Positions 1 through 8,596 of a stretch of 64,000 nt of DNA are shown here, one piece after another. The position numbers were made by a program, and so were the translations under genes. Origin of the DNA: Promicromonospora sp. AC04. Lineage in GTDB: Bacteria > Actinomycetota > Actinomycetes > Actinomycetales > Cellulomonadaceae. How positions within the stretch are numbered: the first letter of the stretch is position 1; each line of letters begins with the position of its first letter. Where the stretch lies: NCBI RefSeq assembly GCF_003058225.1, contig NZ_QBUG01000011.1:1-64000 (forward strand), read 5' to 3'. The notes below the pieces were generated by a model. It did no database searches, was not told the DNA's origin, and saw only the letters and a program-made list of their open reading frames with translations.

Positions 1-140
1 TCGTCCGGCACTAGGCGCACGAGTGTCTCGTCACGCACGAACGCCTCACCCGGACCGCCCTGCTGCGCGAGTCCGTCGTCCAGGAACGCACCGGCAGCGG
101 GCCCGCTGCCCGTACCGCCGTCGAGCTGTCCTTCACGCAT
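1..140 (-). CDS. Partial unknown protein, N-terminal 46 codons
   Basis: An open frame runs leftward from an ATG at 140 and leaves the window without a stop. An AGAGGAG ribosome-binding site lies about nine bases before the ATG, which is why I accept it despite its shortness. The visible N-terminus (MREGQLDGGTGSGP...) is acidic and glycine-rich with no signal peptide and no motif I recognise. The family cannot be named from this fragment. The 190 bases up to the next gene on the other strand would hold both divergent promoters. Confidence 0.5.
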   Translation of the reverse strand, partial: MREGQLDGGTGSGPAAGAFLDDGLAQQGGPGEAFVRDETLVRLVPD

Positions 141-330
141 ACCGACACGCTCCTCTCTCACGTCGTAAAGTCTATGGATCGGTCCCATTGCTGCGGACGC
201 TTGTTCGATCCTATGGCGAGCCACCCACACCCGCCCGCCCTTCTGCCAGCCGCGTAAGAACCCGGCGCAAGGAGGACGCTGGGCCATATTCGCTCGGACA
301 GTGTCACCGTCCAGTGATTGACTCCGGACC

Positions 331-804
331 ATGAACGATGACTCGCCCTTCGAGTTCTCCACCGACCCGACCCGCATCGACGGTGCCCGCGTGCACGAGC
401 TGATCGCCCACACATACTGGGCGAAGGACCGCCCGCGCGGCGTGATGGACGCGGCGATCGCGGGGTCCCGGCCCTATGGCGTCTACCGCCGGGACACGGG
501 CGAGCAGGTCGCCTTCGCGCGCGTCGTGACCGACGGTGTGACGTTCGCTTGGCTCGCCGACGTCGTCGTCGACCCGGGGCTGCGCGGGCAGGGCGTCGGC
601 AAGCTCCTGATCGCCGGCGTGGTCGCCGACATCGAGCCGCTCGGTCTGCGCCGCACGCTCCTCGCGACCGCCGACGCGCACGGCCTCTACGAGCAGTTCG
701 GCTGGGTACCGGTGACCGAGAGGTACAAATGGATGGAACGGCCCGGCCGCGGAGCGAGCACACCAGTGGGCGCCCCGGCGAGCGCACCAGGAGGGGCCAC
801 ATGA
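331..804 (+). CDS. GNAT-family N-acetyltransferase
   Basis: A 157-residue cytosolic protein of usual single-domain GNAT length. The acetyl-CoA pyrophosphate-binding motif A is seen near residues 75-95 (VVVDPGLRGQGVGKLLI), followed by the Y-E-Q-F-GW element near 115-122 typical of the C-terminal GNAT strand. The substrate is unknown. No clear Shine-Dalgarno precedes the ATG, so the start could be leaderless. The last 20 residues are a low-complexity Gly/Ala/Pro tail. Its stop overlaps the start of the macrodomain gene (ATGA), so the two are translationally coupled; an acetyl-group or ADP-ribose link between them is only an inference. Confidence 0.85.
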   Translation: MNDDSPFEFSTDPTRIDGARVHELIAHTYWAKDRPRGVMDAAIAGSRPYGVYRRDTGEQVAFARVVTDGVTFAWLADVVVDPGLRGQGVGKLLIAGVVADIEPLGLRRTLLATADAHGLYEQFGWVPVTERYKWMERPGRGASTPVGAPASAPGGAT

Positions 805-1331
805 GCAGCACGTCCGTCGAGATCGGTGACCTCACCCGTGTCGAGGCCGACGCCGTCGTCAACGCGGCGAACTCCACGCTCCTGGGCGGCGGCGGGGTCG
901 ACGGCGCCATCCACGCGGCCGCCGGGCCCCGCCTGCTGGAGGCCTGCCGACGGCTCCGGAACACCACGCACCCGGGCGGCCTGGACATCGGCGACGCCGT
1001 CGCCACCCCGGCGTTCAACCTGCCGGCGTCCTGGGTGATCCACACCGTCGGGCCGAACCTGCACCGCGGCCAGGACGACCCCGCGCTGCTCGCCTCGTGC
1101 TTCGCCCGGTCGCTCGACGTCGCCGCTGAGCTCGACGTGCGGTCGGTCGCCTTCCCGGCGGTGAGCGCGGGCGCATACGGCTGGCCGGTGCCCGACGTCG
1201 CCCGCATCGCCGTCATGACCACCCGGGGCTGGCTCGCCCAGCACCACGAGGCGAGTATCCAGCAGGTGCGGTTCGTCGTGGTCGACGAGCGCATCCGGGA
1301 CGCGTTCGACGCCGTTCTACGCGCGGCTTGA
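801..1331 (+). CDS. Macrodomain protein (O-acetyl-ADP-ribose deacetylase-like)
   Basis: A 176-residue protein consisting of one macrodomain. Signature pieces are visible: the N-terminal VNAANSTLLGGGGVDGAIH loop that binds ADP-ribose (about residues 18-36), and the PAVSAGAYGWP loop near 120-130. Relatives (YmdB/MacroD class) hydrolyse O-acetyl-ADP-ribose or remove ADP-ribose from acidic side chains in the cytosol. The ATG at 801 has an AGGAGGGG ribosome-binding site at 789-796 and overlaps the stop of the upstream acetyltransferase. Length and motifs are complete, so the enzyme is probably active. Confidence 0.9.
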   Translation: MSSTSVEIGDLTRVEADAVVNAANSTLLGGGGVDGAIHAAAGPRLLEACRRLRNTTHPGGLDIGDAVATPAFNLPASWVIHTVGPNLHRGQDDPALLASCFARSLDVAAELDVRSVAFPAVSAGAYGWPVPDVARIAVMTTRGWLAQHHEASIQQVRFVVVDERIRDAFDAVLRAA

Positions 1332-1416
1332 TCCGCCGTCCGACAACAGACGACGTCGGCCGACAGCAGACGACGCCACCAGCGAGCCCTGGGCGGCCCC
1401 CGGCCCGCTGGCGGAA

Positions 1417-2124
1417 TCAGCTCGTGAGCAGCTTGCGCAGCTCGTCCGGCGTCGTCGCGACAGCCACGGCGCCCGCGGCCTCCAGCTCGCCGGGAGACGC
1501 ATAACCCCAGGTCACGCCCACGGTCGGGACGTCGTTGTGCGCGGCGGCGTGCACGTCGTGCTCGCGGTCGCCCACCATGACGACCTGCCCGACGTCGGCC
1601 CCGAGGGCCACCGCGTGGGCGACCGCACGCTCGACCACCACCTCCTTGCCCTGTGCCTCCCCGGCCGCATAGTCGGTCGCGCCGTGGACGCCGTCGAGCC
1701 CGCCCGCGAGGTGGCCGTCGAGCCCGAAGTGCTCGACGATCTGCCGGGCGTAGCGTTCCGGCTTGGCCGTGGCGACCAGGAGCGTCACCCCGGCCTCGCG
1801 CAGCTCGGCGAGCGCCTCCGGGATGCCGGGGAACACCGAGTTGTCGAACATGCCGCGCACCTCGAAGTCGCGCCGGTAGGCGGCGATGGTGGCGGCGGCG
1901 TCGGCGTCGGACAGGCCGATGCGGGCCAGGCTCGCCCCCAGGGGCGGGCCGACGAAGGTCCGCAGGACCTCGTCGGAGGGGACGTCGAAGCCGGCCGAGG
2001 CGAAGCCGGAGCGCAGGGATCCGATGATGCCGGGCGCGGAGTCGGTGAGAGTGCCGTCGAGGTCGAGCAGGACGTGCGTGATGCGGTCGGGAAGCGAGAG
2101 AGTCACCAGGTGAGCGTGCCACAC
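1417..2124 (-). CDS. HAD-superfamily phosphatase (phosphoglycolate phosphatase-like)
   Basis: A 235-residue HAD hydrolase. Motif I is DLDGTLTDS near residue 21, with the nucleophile Asp and the general acid two residues later; a lysine in TAKPERYA is motif III; VMVGDREHDV is motif IV. A helical cap lies between motifs I and II, as in the Gph/PpaX class, so the likely reaction is removal of phosphate from a small organic phosphate. The GTG at 2124 starts two bases after the stop of the multicopper oxidase gene; a second GTG at 2106 would give a more typical N-terminus. The gene appears to be the last of the copper-oxidase operon. Confidence 0.85.
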   Translation of the reverse strand: MWHAHLVTLSLPDRITHVLLDLDGTLTDSAPGIIGSLRSGFASAGFDVPSDEVLRTFVGPPLGASLARIGLSDADAAATIAAYRRDFEVRGMFDNSVFPGIPEALAELREAGVTLLVATAKPERYARQIVEHFGLDGHLAGGLDGVHGATDYAAGEAQGKEVVVERAVAHAVALGADVGQVVMVGDREHDVHAAAHNDVPTVGVTWGYASPGELEAAGAVAVATTPDELRKLLTS

Positions 2125-2126
2125 GT

Positions 2127-3740
2127 TCAGTGGTGCCCCTCGTGGCCGTCCGTGCCCGCACCGCCGTCCGTCCCCGTGCCCGCACCGTGCTCAGGCACCG
2201 TTCCCGCCTCCTGCCCCGGCTCGACGACGACGAACTGCCCCATCATCCCGGCGTCCTCGTGCATCAGCATGTGGCAGTGGTACATGTACGGCATGTCTGG
2301 GTCGGCGTAGTCGTCGAACCGCATCAGGAGCCGGTACTCCCGGCCCGGCTCCAGGTAGATCGTGTCCTTGCGGCCCGCCAGCTCGGGCGGCGGCGCTTCG
2401 CCGTCGATGCTCAGGACGCGGAACTGCACGTCGTGCACGTGGAAGCTGTGCGGCATCGGGACGGTGCTGTGCACCTCCCACACCTCGGTGCTGCCCACCG
2501 TCGCCACCTCGTCGATGCGGCCCATGTCCATCCGCCGGCGATTGATCCTGCTGTCGTCGAGCTCGAACGTCCGGGTCATGGAGACGTCGGCCTCGTGCAG
2601 CTCGTCGGCGGCGGCGTGCTCGGAGGCGGCCCATGCGGGCTCGGGCGAGGGCGCCAGCTCGTCGGCGGCGCGCAGCTCGAGCACGTCGAACGCGTCGTTG
2701 GCCCCCATCGCGAACGGCACCACCAGGTTGCCGAGGTCGGCCTCGGCGGAGTGCAGCCGGGTGGTCTCCCCCGGCTTCATCTTCACGACTACCTCGGCCC
2801 GCTCGCCCGGCGCTAGGCGCACCTCGTCGAGCCGGACCGGGGCGTCGAGCAGGCCGCCGTCGGTCGCCACGAGGTCCATGTCCCGGTCCTCGAAGCCGAG
2901 CTGGAAGGTGCGCGCCGTCGAGCCGTTGAGCAGGCGCAGCCGCACCCGCTCGGTGGTCACCTCCTGGTAGGCGCCCACCGTGCCGTTCGTCATGACGACG
3001 TCGCCCAGCGTGCCCGGCTCGCTGCCGTCGTCCTTGAGCTCGAGCTGCCCGTCGGAGTCGAGGATCTTGTCCTGCACGATCACGGGGACGTCGTCGACGC
3101 CGTAGGTGTGCGGCAGCGCCGCGGTACGCGAAGCGTCGTCGTCCAGGAGGAACATGCCCGCCAGGCCGCGGTAGACGTGCTGCTCGGTCTTGCCGTGCGG
3201 GTGCGGGTGGTACCAGAGGGTGGCGGCGGGCTGGTCGATCTCCCAGGTCGGGCGCCACGTGGCGCCGGGGGCTACCTCCTGGTGCGGCCCGCCGTCCATC
3301 GCGGCGGGCAGGTGCATGCCGTGCCAGTGCACGCTGGTCGGCTCGCCGAGATCGTTCGTGACCTCGACGGCGACGCGCTCCCCGCGCTCGGCGCGCAGGG
3401 TCGGCCCGAGGTAGGAGCCGTCGTAGCCCCAGGTCCGCGTCTCGACGCCGGGCCGGAACTCCGTGACGCCCTCCTGCGCGGTGAGGGAGAAGACGCGCGT
3501 GCCGTCCACCACCCGCGACGGCGCCAGCGGCGGGATGGCGAGCTCGTTCGTGAACTCGGCCTCGTCCACCGGGGTGACCGAGCCCGGGATCGCGCCGCAG
3601 CCCGCGAGGGCGACGACGAGCGCGGCGACGCCCGCGACGAGCGAGCCTCTCCCGAGCGAGCCTCCCGCGAGCGATCCCCCGACGAGCGAGCCGACGCCGC
3701 TCGCGCGCCCGCCCCGCCTCATCGGCCCGCCCCGCCTCAT
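2127..3740 (-). CDS. Multicopper oxidase, lipoprotein
   Basis: A 537-residue exported copper oxidase of the CueO/CotA-like three-cupredoxin type. The N-terminus is basic and hydrophobic and ends in a lipobox (LAGC, Cys48), so it should be lipid-anchored outside the membrane. Copper ligands are visible: HWH at 138-140, WYHPHPHG near 177-183, HSFHVH in the third domain, and HCHMLMHEDAGMM near 488-499, which supplies the type 1 copper Cys and the axial Met. The C-terminus is Gly/His-rich (GHEGHH). The ATG at 3740 overlaps the stop of the upstream membrane-protein gene (ATGA); a second ATG lies at 3722. The N-terminus carries odd GSL repeats encoded by near-repeated DNA. Role: oxidation of Cu(I) or phenolic substrates; the exact substrate is unknown. 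Confidence 0.92.
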   Translation of the reverse strand: MRRGGPMRRGGRASGVGSLVGGSLAGGSLGRGSLVAGVAALVVALAGCGAIPGSVTPVDEAEFTNELAIPPLAPSRVVDGTRVFSLTAQEGVTEFRPGVETRTWGYDGSYLGPTLRAERGERVAVEVTNDLGEPTSVHWHGMHLPAAMDGGPHQEVAPGATWRPTWEIDQPAATLWYHPHPHGKTEQHVYRGLAGMFLLDDDASRTAALPHTYGVDDVPVIVQDKILDSDGQLELKDDGSEPGTLGDVVMTNGTVGAYQEVTTERVRLRLLNGSTARTFQLGFEDRDMDLVATDGGLLDAPVRLDEVRLAPGERAEVVVKMKPGETTRLHSAEADLGNLVVPFAMGANDAFDVLELRAADELAPSPEPAWAASEHAAADELHEADVSMTRTFELDDSRINRRRMDMGRIDEVATVGSTEVWEVHSTVPMPHSFHVHDVQFRVLSIDGEAPPPELAGRKDTIYLEPGREYRLLMRFDDYADPDMPYMYHCHMLMHEDAGMMGQFVVVEPGQEAGTVPEHGAGTGTDGGAGTDGHEGHH

Positions 3741-4153
3741 CGGTCCGCCCCGCGCAGCCGCTGCACGCCGGCCGCGGCCACGCCCGCCAGGGCGCCGCAC
3801 ATCGCGTTGTAGAGCAGCGCCGGGACGATGGTCCACGCCGGCCCGCCGCCGGGGCCGCCGAAGCCCGCGAGCACCGGGACCAGCAGGCTGATCGCGGTCG
3901 CGACCAGCCCGTAGGCCACCCCGGTGAGCGTGAGGGTGAGCACGGGCCGGGGCACCCGGCCGAGGCCGACCACCCCGATCCACACGACGGCGGTGATGCC
4001 GATGATGGCAAACGCCCGGGGCGCGCCGGTGCCGACGACGCCGGTGAGCCCGGTCAGCGGCCAGAGCAGGGCCATGGTGGAGAGGCCGGCGACCACCGCC
4101 CACGGGACGGCGGGGCCCGGCGCGGGCTGGGCCGGAAGGTCTGGTGATGTCAT
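3737..4153 (-). CDS. Small four-helix integral membrane protein
   Basis: A 138-residue protein with about four hydrophobic segments (roughly residues 18-38, 45-65, 75-98 and 108-128) and a short arginine-rich C-terminus. I do not recognise a named family. The ATG at 4153 is preferred over an upstream one at 4189 because the extra residues look non-native. It overlaps the multicopper oxidase gene by the ATGA motif, so it is the first gene of that operon and may help copper handling or oxidase assembly; this is inference from position only. It is divergent from a histidine kinase gene, with a strong palindrome between them. Confidence 0.75.
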   Translation of the reverse strand: MTSPDLPAQPAPGPAVPWAVVAGLSTMALLWPLTGLTGVVGTGAPRAFAIIGITAVVWIGVVGLGRVPRPVLTLTLTGVAYGLVATAISLLVPVLAGFGGPGGGPAWTIVPALLYNAMCGALAGVAAAGVQRLRGADR

Positions 4154-4206
4154 GCCCCGACGGTGCCTCGCGCGGGCCGGTCCCCACATCGGCCCGGGAT
4201 CGTCTC

Positions 4207-4232
4207 GTGATGTCGCCCGGAGGCGACATCAC
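4207..4232. promoter_or_regulatory. Perfect 11-bp inverted repeat, probable response-regulator operator
   Basis: GTGATGTCGCC and its exact reverse complement GGCGACATCAC are separated by four bases (4218-4221). The element sits in the 132-bp gap between the divergent membrane protein/multicopper oxidase operon and the histidine kinase/response regulator operon. A NarL-type regulator encoded next door is the natural candidate to bind it and to control both directions. It is also able to form a hairpin, but it lies upstream of both genes, so an operator is more likely than a terminator. Confidence 0.55.
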
Positions 4233-4285
4233 CCTGACTCCCACGGGCTGATGCCTCAGGGGCACCCCCTCCGTAGGGTGGCGGT

Positions 4286-5542
4286 GTGCCAGAACAGCCC
4301 GAGCACGGAGCCGCCCCGCGACCGCACGTCGTCCAACCACGCACCGTCGACCCCCGCGTCACCGACGTCGTCCTGGCGCTCGCCATGGCGCTGGTGGTCG
4401 CCGTCGTCATCGCCGCGGACACCGACACCGTCCGGCGCACCGGTACCGGGGCGTACCTGTTCGCGGCGGGCTTCGGGGCGCTGGTGCTCCTGCGGCGCAA
4501 GGTGCCGCGCACCGTGGTCGTGGTCACCGTGCTAGGCGTGTTCGCCTACTACATCCTCGAGCTCTCCCCGATCGGGATGGCGCTGCCCGCGGTCGCGGCG
4601 CTCTACTCGGCGGCGGAGATGCGGCACACCGGCTGGGCGATCGGCGGGGGCCTCGTGCTGATCGCCGTCTCGACGTACTACCGGACGGTGGGCAACACCC
4701 CCGAGGAATACCTGGCACCGTACGACCTGGTCACCAACGTGGCGCTGGTCGCGGCGGCCGTGGCGCTCGGCGTGGCGGTCCGCCTGTCCAGGGAGGCGCG
4801 CGGGCACGAGGCCCGCGCCGCCGGCCAGCGGCTCCAGGCGGAGCGCCTGCGCATCGCCCGGGACCTGCACGACGTCGTCGGGCACAACCTGTCGGTGATC
4901 GCCCTGCACTCCGGGGTCGCGGCGGAGGCGGTGGGCCGGAACGACGACGCGGCCCGGCGCGCGCTGGAGCACGTCCGTGAGGCGACGTCGGGCACGCTGC
5001 GCGAGCTGCGGTCGACGGTGCGGGTGCTACGTGGGCCCGTCGGCACCGCGCCAGGGACGGCGTCGCAGGAGACGACGGCGCATGGGACGGCGGCATCCGA
5101 CGCCGCCGAGCCCGACGCAGCCTCGCACGACGCAGCCGCGCCGAAGGCCCCCGCCCCGACCGGCCTGGCCGGCATCGACGCCCTGGCGCGGTCGGCCCGC
5201 GCGGCGGGGCTCGCCGTCGACGTCGCTGTCGACGTGCCGGCCGGGGCGCTCGACGGCGCGATCGACGCCGCCGCCTACCGGATAACGCAGGAGTCCCTGA
5301 CGAACGTGCTGCGGCACGCCGCGGCCACGCGCGTGACGGTCTCCGCGCGGGTCACCGGCGGTCGCCTCGCCCTGCGCGTGGCCGACGACGGCCGCGGTGC
5401 CGGCCCGGACCTCGAACCCGGCTCGGGCATCTCGGGGATGCGCGAGCGGGTGGCCCTCCTCGGCGGCGGCCTTACCGCCGCCGACGCGCCGGACGGCGGG
5501 TTCGTCGTGACCGCCGACCTGCCCCTCCGGCTGGAAGAGTGA
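4286..5542 (+). CDS. NarL-type sensor histidine kinase
   Basis: A 418-residue membrane kinase. An N-terminal part with about five hydrophobic segments (residues 25-165) has no large outside loop, so it probably senses a membrane or intramembrane signal. The HisKA_3 dimerisation box holds the phospho-accepting His195 in ARDLHDVVGHNLS. The C-terminal ATPase domain shows the N box (TQESLTNVLRHA) and a G box (DDGRGAGPDLEPGSG). A disordered Ala/Thr/Pro-rich insertion (about 250-292) separates the two. The start is GTG. Its stop overlaps the response regulator start (GTGA), marking a two-gene operon. Confidence 0.92.
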   Translation: MPEQPEHGAAPRPHVVQPRTVDPRVTDVVLALAMALVVAVVIAADTDTVRRTGTGAYLFAAGFGALVLLRRKVPRTVVVVTVLGVFAYYILELSPIGMALPAVAALYSAAEMRHTGWAIGGGLVLIAVSTYYRTVGNTPEEYLAPYDLVTNVALVAAAVALGVAVRLSREARGHEARAAGQRLQAERLRIARDLHDVVGHNLSVIALHSGVAAEAVGRNDDAARRALEHVREATSGTLRELRSTVRVLRGPVGTAPGTASQETTAHGTAASDAAEPDAASHDAAAPKAPAPTGLAGIDALARSARAAGLAVDVAVDVPAGALDGAIDAAAYRITQESLTNVLRHAAATRVTVSARVTGGRLALRVADDGRGAGPDLEPGSGISGMRERVALLGGGLTAADAPDGGFVVTADLPLRLEE

Positions 5543-6201
5543 CGCCCATGATCCGGATCGTGCTGGTCGACGACCAGGAGCTCGTGCGCGCGGGCCTGCG
5601 TGCCCTCGCGGAGAGCGAGGGCGACATCGCCGTCGTCGCCGAGGCCGCCGACGGGCGCGCCGGCGTCTCCCGCGTGCGGGAGCTGCGGCCCGACGTCGTG
5701 CTCATGGACATCCGCATGCCGCGCCTGGACGGCCTGGCCGCCACCCGGGAGATCGTCGCCGACCCCGCGCTGGCCGGCGTCCGGGTGCTGGTCCTGACCA
5801 CGTTCGACGAGGACGAGCACGTCTTCGAGGCCGTCCGGTCGGGCGCGTCCGGCTACCTGCTCAAGGACGTCGCGCCTGCCGAGCTGCGCCGGGCCGTCCG
5901 GGTCGTCGCGGCGGGCGACGCGCTGCTCGACCCGGCGGTCACCGCCACCGTTCTCCGGGCCGTCGCCGCGAGCCCGGCGCCCCGGCCCGGCGTCGACCGG
6001 CTCGCAGGGCTCACCGAGCGTGAGCGCGAGGTGCTGCAGCAGCTGGGCCGGGGGCTGACGAACGACGAGATCGCCCGTGAGCTGTACCTCAGCCCGGCCA
6101 CCGCACGCACCTACGTGAGCCGGCTGCTGGCCAAGCTCGGTGCGCGCGACCGCGCGGCGCTGGTGATCCTCGCCTACGAGACGGGGCTGGTGCGGCCCTA
6201 G
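5539..6201 (+). CDS. LuxR/NarL-family response regulator
   Basis: A 220-residue two-domain regulator. The receiver domain has the acidic pair Asp11-Asp12, the phosphorylation site Asp57 in [10 protein letters not shown], the Thr of VLTTFD and the Lys of LLKDVAP. A C-terminal helix-turn-helix of the LuxR type follows ([22 protein letters not shown]). All key residues are present. The GTG at 5539 overlaps the kinase stop; an ATG at 5548 is the alternative. The likely target is the palindrome at 4207-4232. The TAG stop at 6199-6201 interlocks with the TAG stop of the convergent fgd gene within a shared CTAG. Confidence 0.93.
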   Translation: MTPMIRIVLVDDQELVRAGLRALAESEGDIAVVAEAADGRAGVSRVRELRPDVVLMDIRMPRLDGLAATREIVADPALAGVRVLVLTTFDEDEHVFEAVRSGASGYLLKDVAPAELRRAVRVVAAGDALLDPAVTATVLRAVAASPAPRPGVDRLAGLTEREREVLQQLGRGLTNDEIARELYLSPATARTYVSRLLAKLGARDRAALVILAYETGLVRP

Positions 6202-7202
6202 CCGAGCGCGCGCAGGCGCGGCAGCACGTCCTCGCTGAACTGCGTGAGGAACCGCTCCTGGTCGTGGCCGGGGCCGTGCACCACGAGGTGGTTCAGGCCG
6301 GCGTCCACGTAGGGCTTGATCATCGCGACGGCCTCGTCCGGGTCGGACGCGACGATCCAGCGCTTCGCGACCTGGTCGATCGGCAGCTCGTCCGCCAGCT
6401 GCTCCATCTCGGTGGCCGAGGTGACGCTGTGCTTCTGCTCCGGCGTCAGCGACAGCGGCGCCCAGAACCGGGTGTTCTCCAGCGCGGCGGCGGCGTCGCG
6501 GTCGTAGGAGATCTTGATCTCGATCATCTTGTCGACGTCGGCGACGGGTCGCTCCGCCTTGGCCGCGCCCTCGGCGACGGCCGGCAGCAGCTTCTCCGTG
6601 TACAGGTCCATACCCTTGCCGGACGTGCAGATGAAGCCGTCGCCCGCGCGCCCCGCATACCTGGCCACGAGCGGGCCGCCCGCCGCGATGTAGACGGGCA
6701 CGGGGTTCTCCGGCCGGTCGTAGATGTTGGCGCCGACCAGCTTGTAGTAGTCGCCGTCGAAGTCCACGGAGCCCTCGGTCCAGAGGGCCCGCATGAGCTG
6801 CACGGCCTCACGCAGGCGCGCGAACCGCTCCTTGAACTCGGGCCACTCCCGGCCCGAGACCGCTATCTCGTTCAGTGCCTCGCCCGTCCCGACGCCGAGG
6901 ATCACGCGGTCTGAAGTGAGGAGGGCGAGGGTGGCGAACTGCTGCGCGATCACCGCGGGGTTGTAGCGGAACGTGGGGGTCAGCACGCTCGTGCCGAGCT
7001 GGATGCGGGAGGTGCGCTCCCCCGCCGCCGCCAGCCAGGCGAGGGCCGACGGCGCATGGCCCCCCTCGTGCCGCCACGGCAGGAAGTGGTCGGAGACCAT
7101 CGCGCTGTCCAGTCCCACCTCCTCGGCGCGTACTGCGAGCTCAACCAGCTCGCGCGGCCCGAACTGCTCGGCGGACGCCTTGTAACCGATCTTCAGAGTC
7201 AC
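6198..7202 (-). CDS. fgd: F420-dependent glucose-6-phosphate dehydrogenase
   Basis: A 334-residue member of the luciferase-like F420 enzymes that closely resembles mycobacterial Fgd1 (about 336 residues) along its whole length. Recognisable blocks are [20 protein letters not shown] at the N-terminus, [15 protein letters not shown] with the catalytic His and Trp, [10 protein letters not shown] with the catalytic Glu, and [12 protein letters not shown] and [12 protein letters not shown] further on. It oxidises glucose-6-phosphate to 6-phosphogluconolactone and reduces coenzyme F420, implying that the organism makes F420. The GTG at 7202 fits the family N-terminus best. It lies 67 bp downstream of the MFS gene on the same strand and may be cotranscribed. 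Confidence 0.95.
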   Translation of the reverse strand: MTLKIGYKASAEQFGPRELVELAVRAEEVGLDSAMVSDHFLPWRHEGGHAPSALAWLAAAGERTSRIQLGTSVLTPTFRYNPAVIAQQFATLALLTSDRVILGVGTGEALNEIAVSGREWPEFKERFARLREAVQLMRALWTEGSVDFDGDYYKLVGANIYDRPENPVPVYIAAGGPLVARYAGRAGDGFICTSGKGMDLYTEKLLPAVAEGAAKAERPVADVDKMIEIKISYDRDAAAALENTRFWAPLSLTPEQKHSVTSATEMEQLADELPIDQVAKRWIVASDPDEAVAMIKPYVDAGLNHLVVHGPGHDQERFLTQFSEDVLPRLRALG

Positions 7203-7269
7203 ATCTGAGACCTTACGCTCGATCGCCGATCCTCGAACCCCGTCGTCGCGCACATCACATCCGTCCTGG

Positions 7270-8538
7270 TCAACCACCCGATCGGCCACGCCTCATCGCT
7301 GACGCCGCCCACCCGCCGGCGAGCGCCACCAGCACCACGAAGACGCCGAGGACCGCCGCGGCGGGCAGGTACACCAGGCCGACGCCGACCGCGAGCACCG
7401 GGACCACCAGGCCCGTGTAGGCGACGAGGAAGACGAGCGCCAGCGCCTCCGCCCGTGCCTCCGGCGGCACCAGGGCCGCCGTCCGGCCGAGCGCCGCCTT
7501 GAACAGCAGCCCCGCACCTCCGCCGGCCAGCAGGCCGCCCGCCACGAAGAGCCACGTGGAGGCCAGCACGACACCGCCGAACAGCGCGGCCGGGCCCGCG
7601 ACGATGAGGACCGACGCCCAGCGGAGCTGGACCTCCTGCGTGCTGGCGGCCAGGAGGGACTGGCCGAGCGCGCCGGCCAGGAACGGCGTCGCCGCGACGG
7701 CGCCCGCGACGATCAGGGACGGCTGCCCCAGCTCGTCGCGGACGAACGACGCCGCCACCGAGCTGAAGAGGCCGAGGACGGCGAACCCCGTGAAAGCGCC
7801 GATGGCGCCGCCCACGAACCGGCCGCGCACCTCGCTGCCGATCGCCGCCCGCTGCGGCCGGTAGGGCCGCAGCCCCGGCCGGTGCAGCACGGTCTCCGGC
7901 ACGAACAGCGTGGCGACCAGGAGCCCGACCATCACCACCGCGAACAGCGCGTACGGCAGCACCAGCGGGTGGGCCGACTGCGCCGCGAGCAGCCCCGACA
8001 GGATCGGGCCGAGCCCGAGGCCGCCCAGGTTCGCGACGGTCGCCACCACGGCCGCCCGCCCCGGCGCCGGCCGGGACCGGGCGCCGTCCAGCTCCGCGAG
8101 ATAGGCGGTGGCCGTGGCGGTCAGCGCGCCGATCCCGACGCCCGAGACCAGACGGGCCACGAGCAGGCCGGCCAGGTCATCCCGGACCAGGAAGCCCACG
8201 GCGGCCAGGATCTCCAGCGCCGCCGCGAGCAGGATCAGCGGGCGGCGGCCGACCCGGTCACTCAGGTGTCCCACGAAGAACAGGCTGGCGACAACGCCCA
8301 CCGCGTACGCCGCGAAGATCACGGTGACCGTGAACGGGCCGTAACCGTCCCGGGCCACGTAGAGCGTGTAGAGCGGGGTCGGCACCGTCGAGAAGGCCAT
8401 GAGCAGCAGGAACGTCAGACCGGTGACCCAGAACCCGATGCCGTGGCGGCGCGGGCCGGCAGGCGCCGTCCGGGTGGGTGCGGCAGGTGCGGAGGTGGCT
8501 TGCGTGTTCGTCACCCCAGCAGTCTGCGCGTGGACCAT
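7270..8538 (-). CDS. MFS drug/metabolite efflux transporter
   Basis: A 422-residue, twelve-helix major facilitator. The loop 2-3 motif [11 protein letters not shown] (near residue 87) is the MFS signature. The N-terminal half also shows the PTPLYTLY element common in actinobacterial DHA1-type exporters. The substrate is unknown. The start is uncertain: the ATG at 8538 gives an extra eight residues over a GTG at 8514, and neither has a convincing Shine-Dalgarno. It is divergent from a LysR gene with a 58-bp gap holding a palindrome, so it is the likely target of that regulator. Hydrophobicity and length are normal. Confidence 0.88.
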   Translation of the reverse strand: MVHAQTAGVTNTQATSAPAAPTRTAPAGPRRHGIGFWVTGLTFLLLMAFSTVPTPLYTLYVARDGYGPFTVTVIFAAYAVGVVASLFFVGHLSDRVGRRPLILLAAALEILAAVGFLVRDDLAGLLVARLVSGVGIGALTATATAYLAELDGARSRPAPGRAAVVATVANLGGLGLGPILSGLLAAQSAHPLVLPYALFAVVMVGLLVATLFVPETVLHRPGLRPYRPQRAAIGSEVRGRFVGGAIGAFTGFAVLGLFSSVAASFVRDELGQPSLIVAGAVAATPFLAGALGQSLLAASTQEVQLRWASVLIVAGPAALFGGVVLASTWLFVAGGLLAGGGAGLLFKAALGRTAALVPPEARAEALALVFLVAYTGLVVPVLAVGVGLVYLPAAAVLGVFVVLVALAGGWAASAMRRGRSGG

Positions 8539-8570
8539 TCATCAGAACAAGCGACATATATCGATCACGA

Positions 8571-8582
8571 TTATCGCGATAA
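8571..8582. promoter_or_regulatory. Perfect 12-bp palindrome, probable LysR-type operator
   Basis: TTATCGCGATAA is self-complementary and is followed three bases later by another GATAAT half (8585-8590). It lies in a short AT-rich stretch, unusual here, between the divergent MFS and LysR genes. LysR-type regulators bind AT-flanked dyads in exactly such gaps, controlling both genes. The GTG of the LysR gene is only 15 bases away, so binding would also repress the regulator. Confidence 0.6.
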
Positions 8583-8596
8583 GTGATAATTGGCTC

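Noticed and set aside
158-2185. A very long reverse-strand open frame over the first genes
   Set aside because: It is the antisense frame of the GNAT and macrodomain genes and an alternative frame of the HAD gene; its product is Arg/Ala/Pro-rich with no domain, as expected from high-GC third-position bias.
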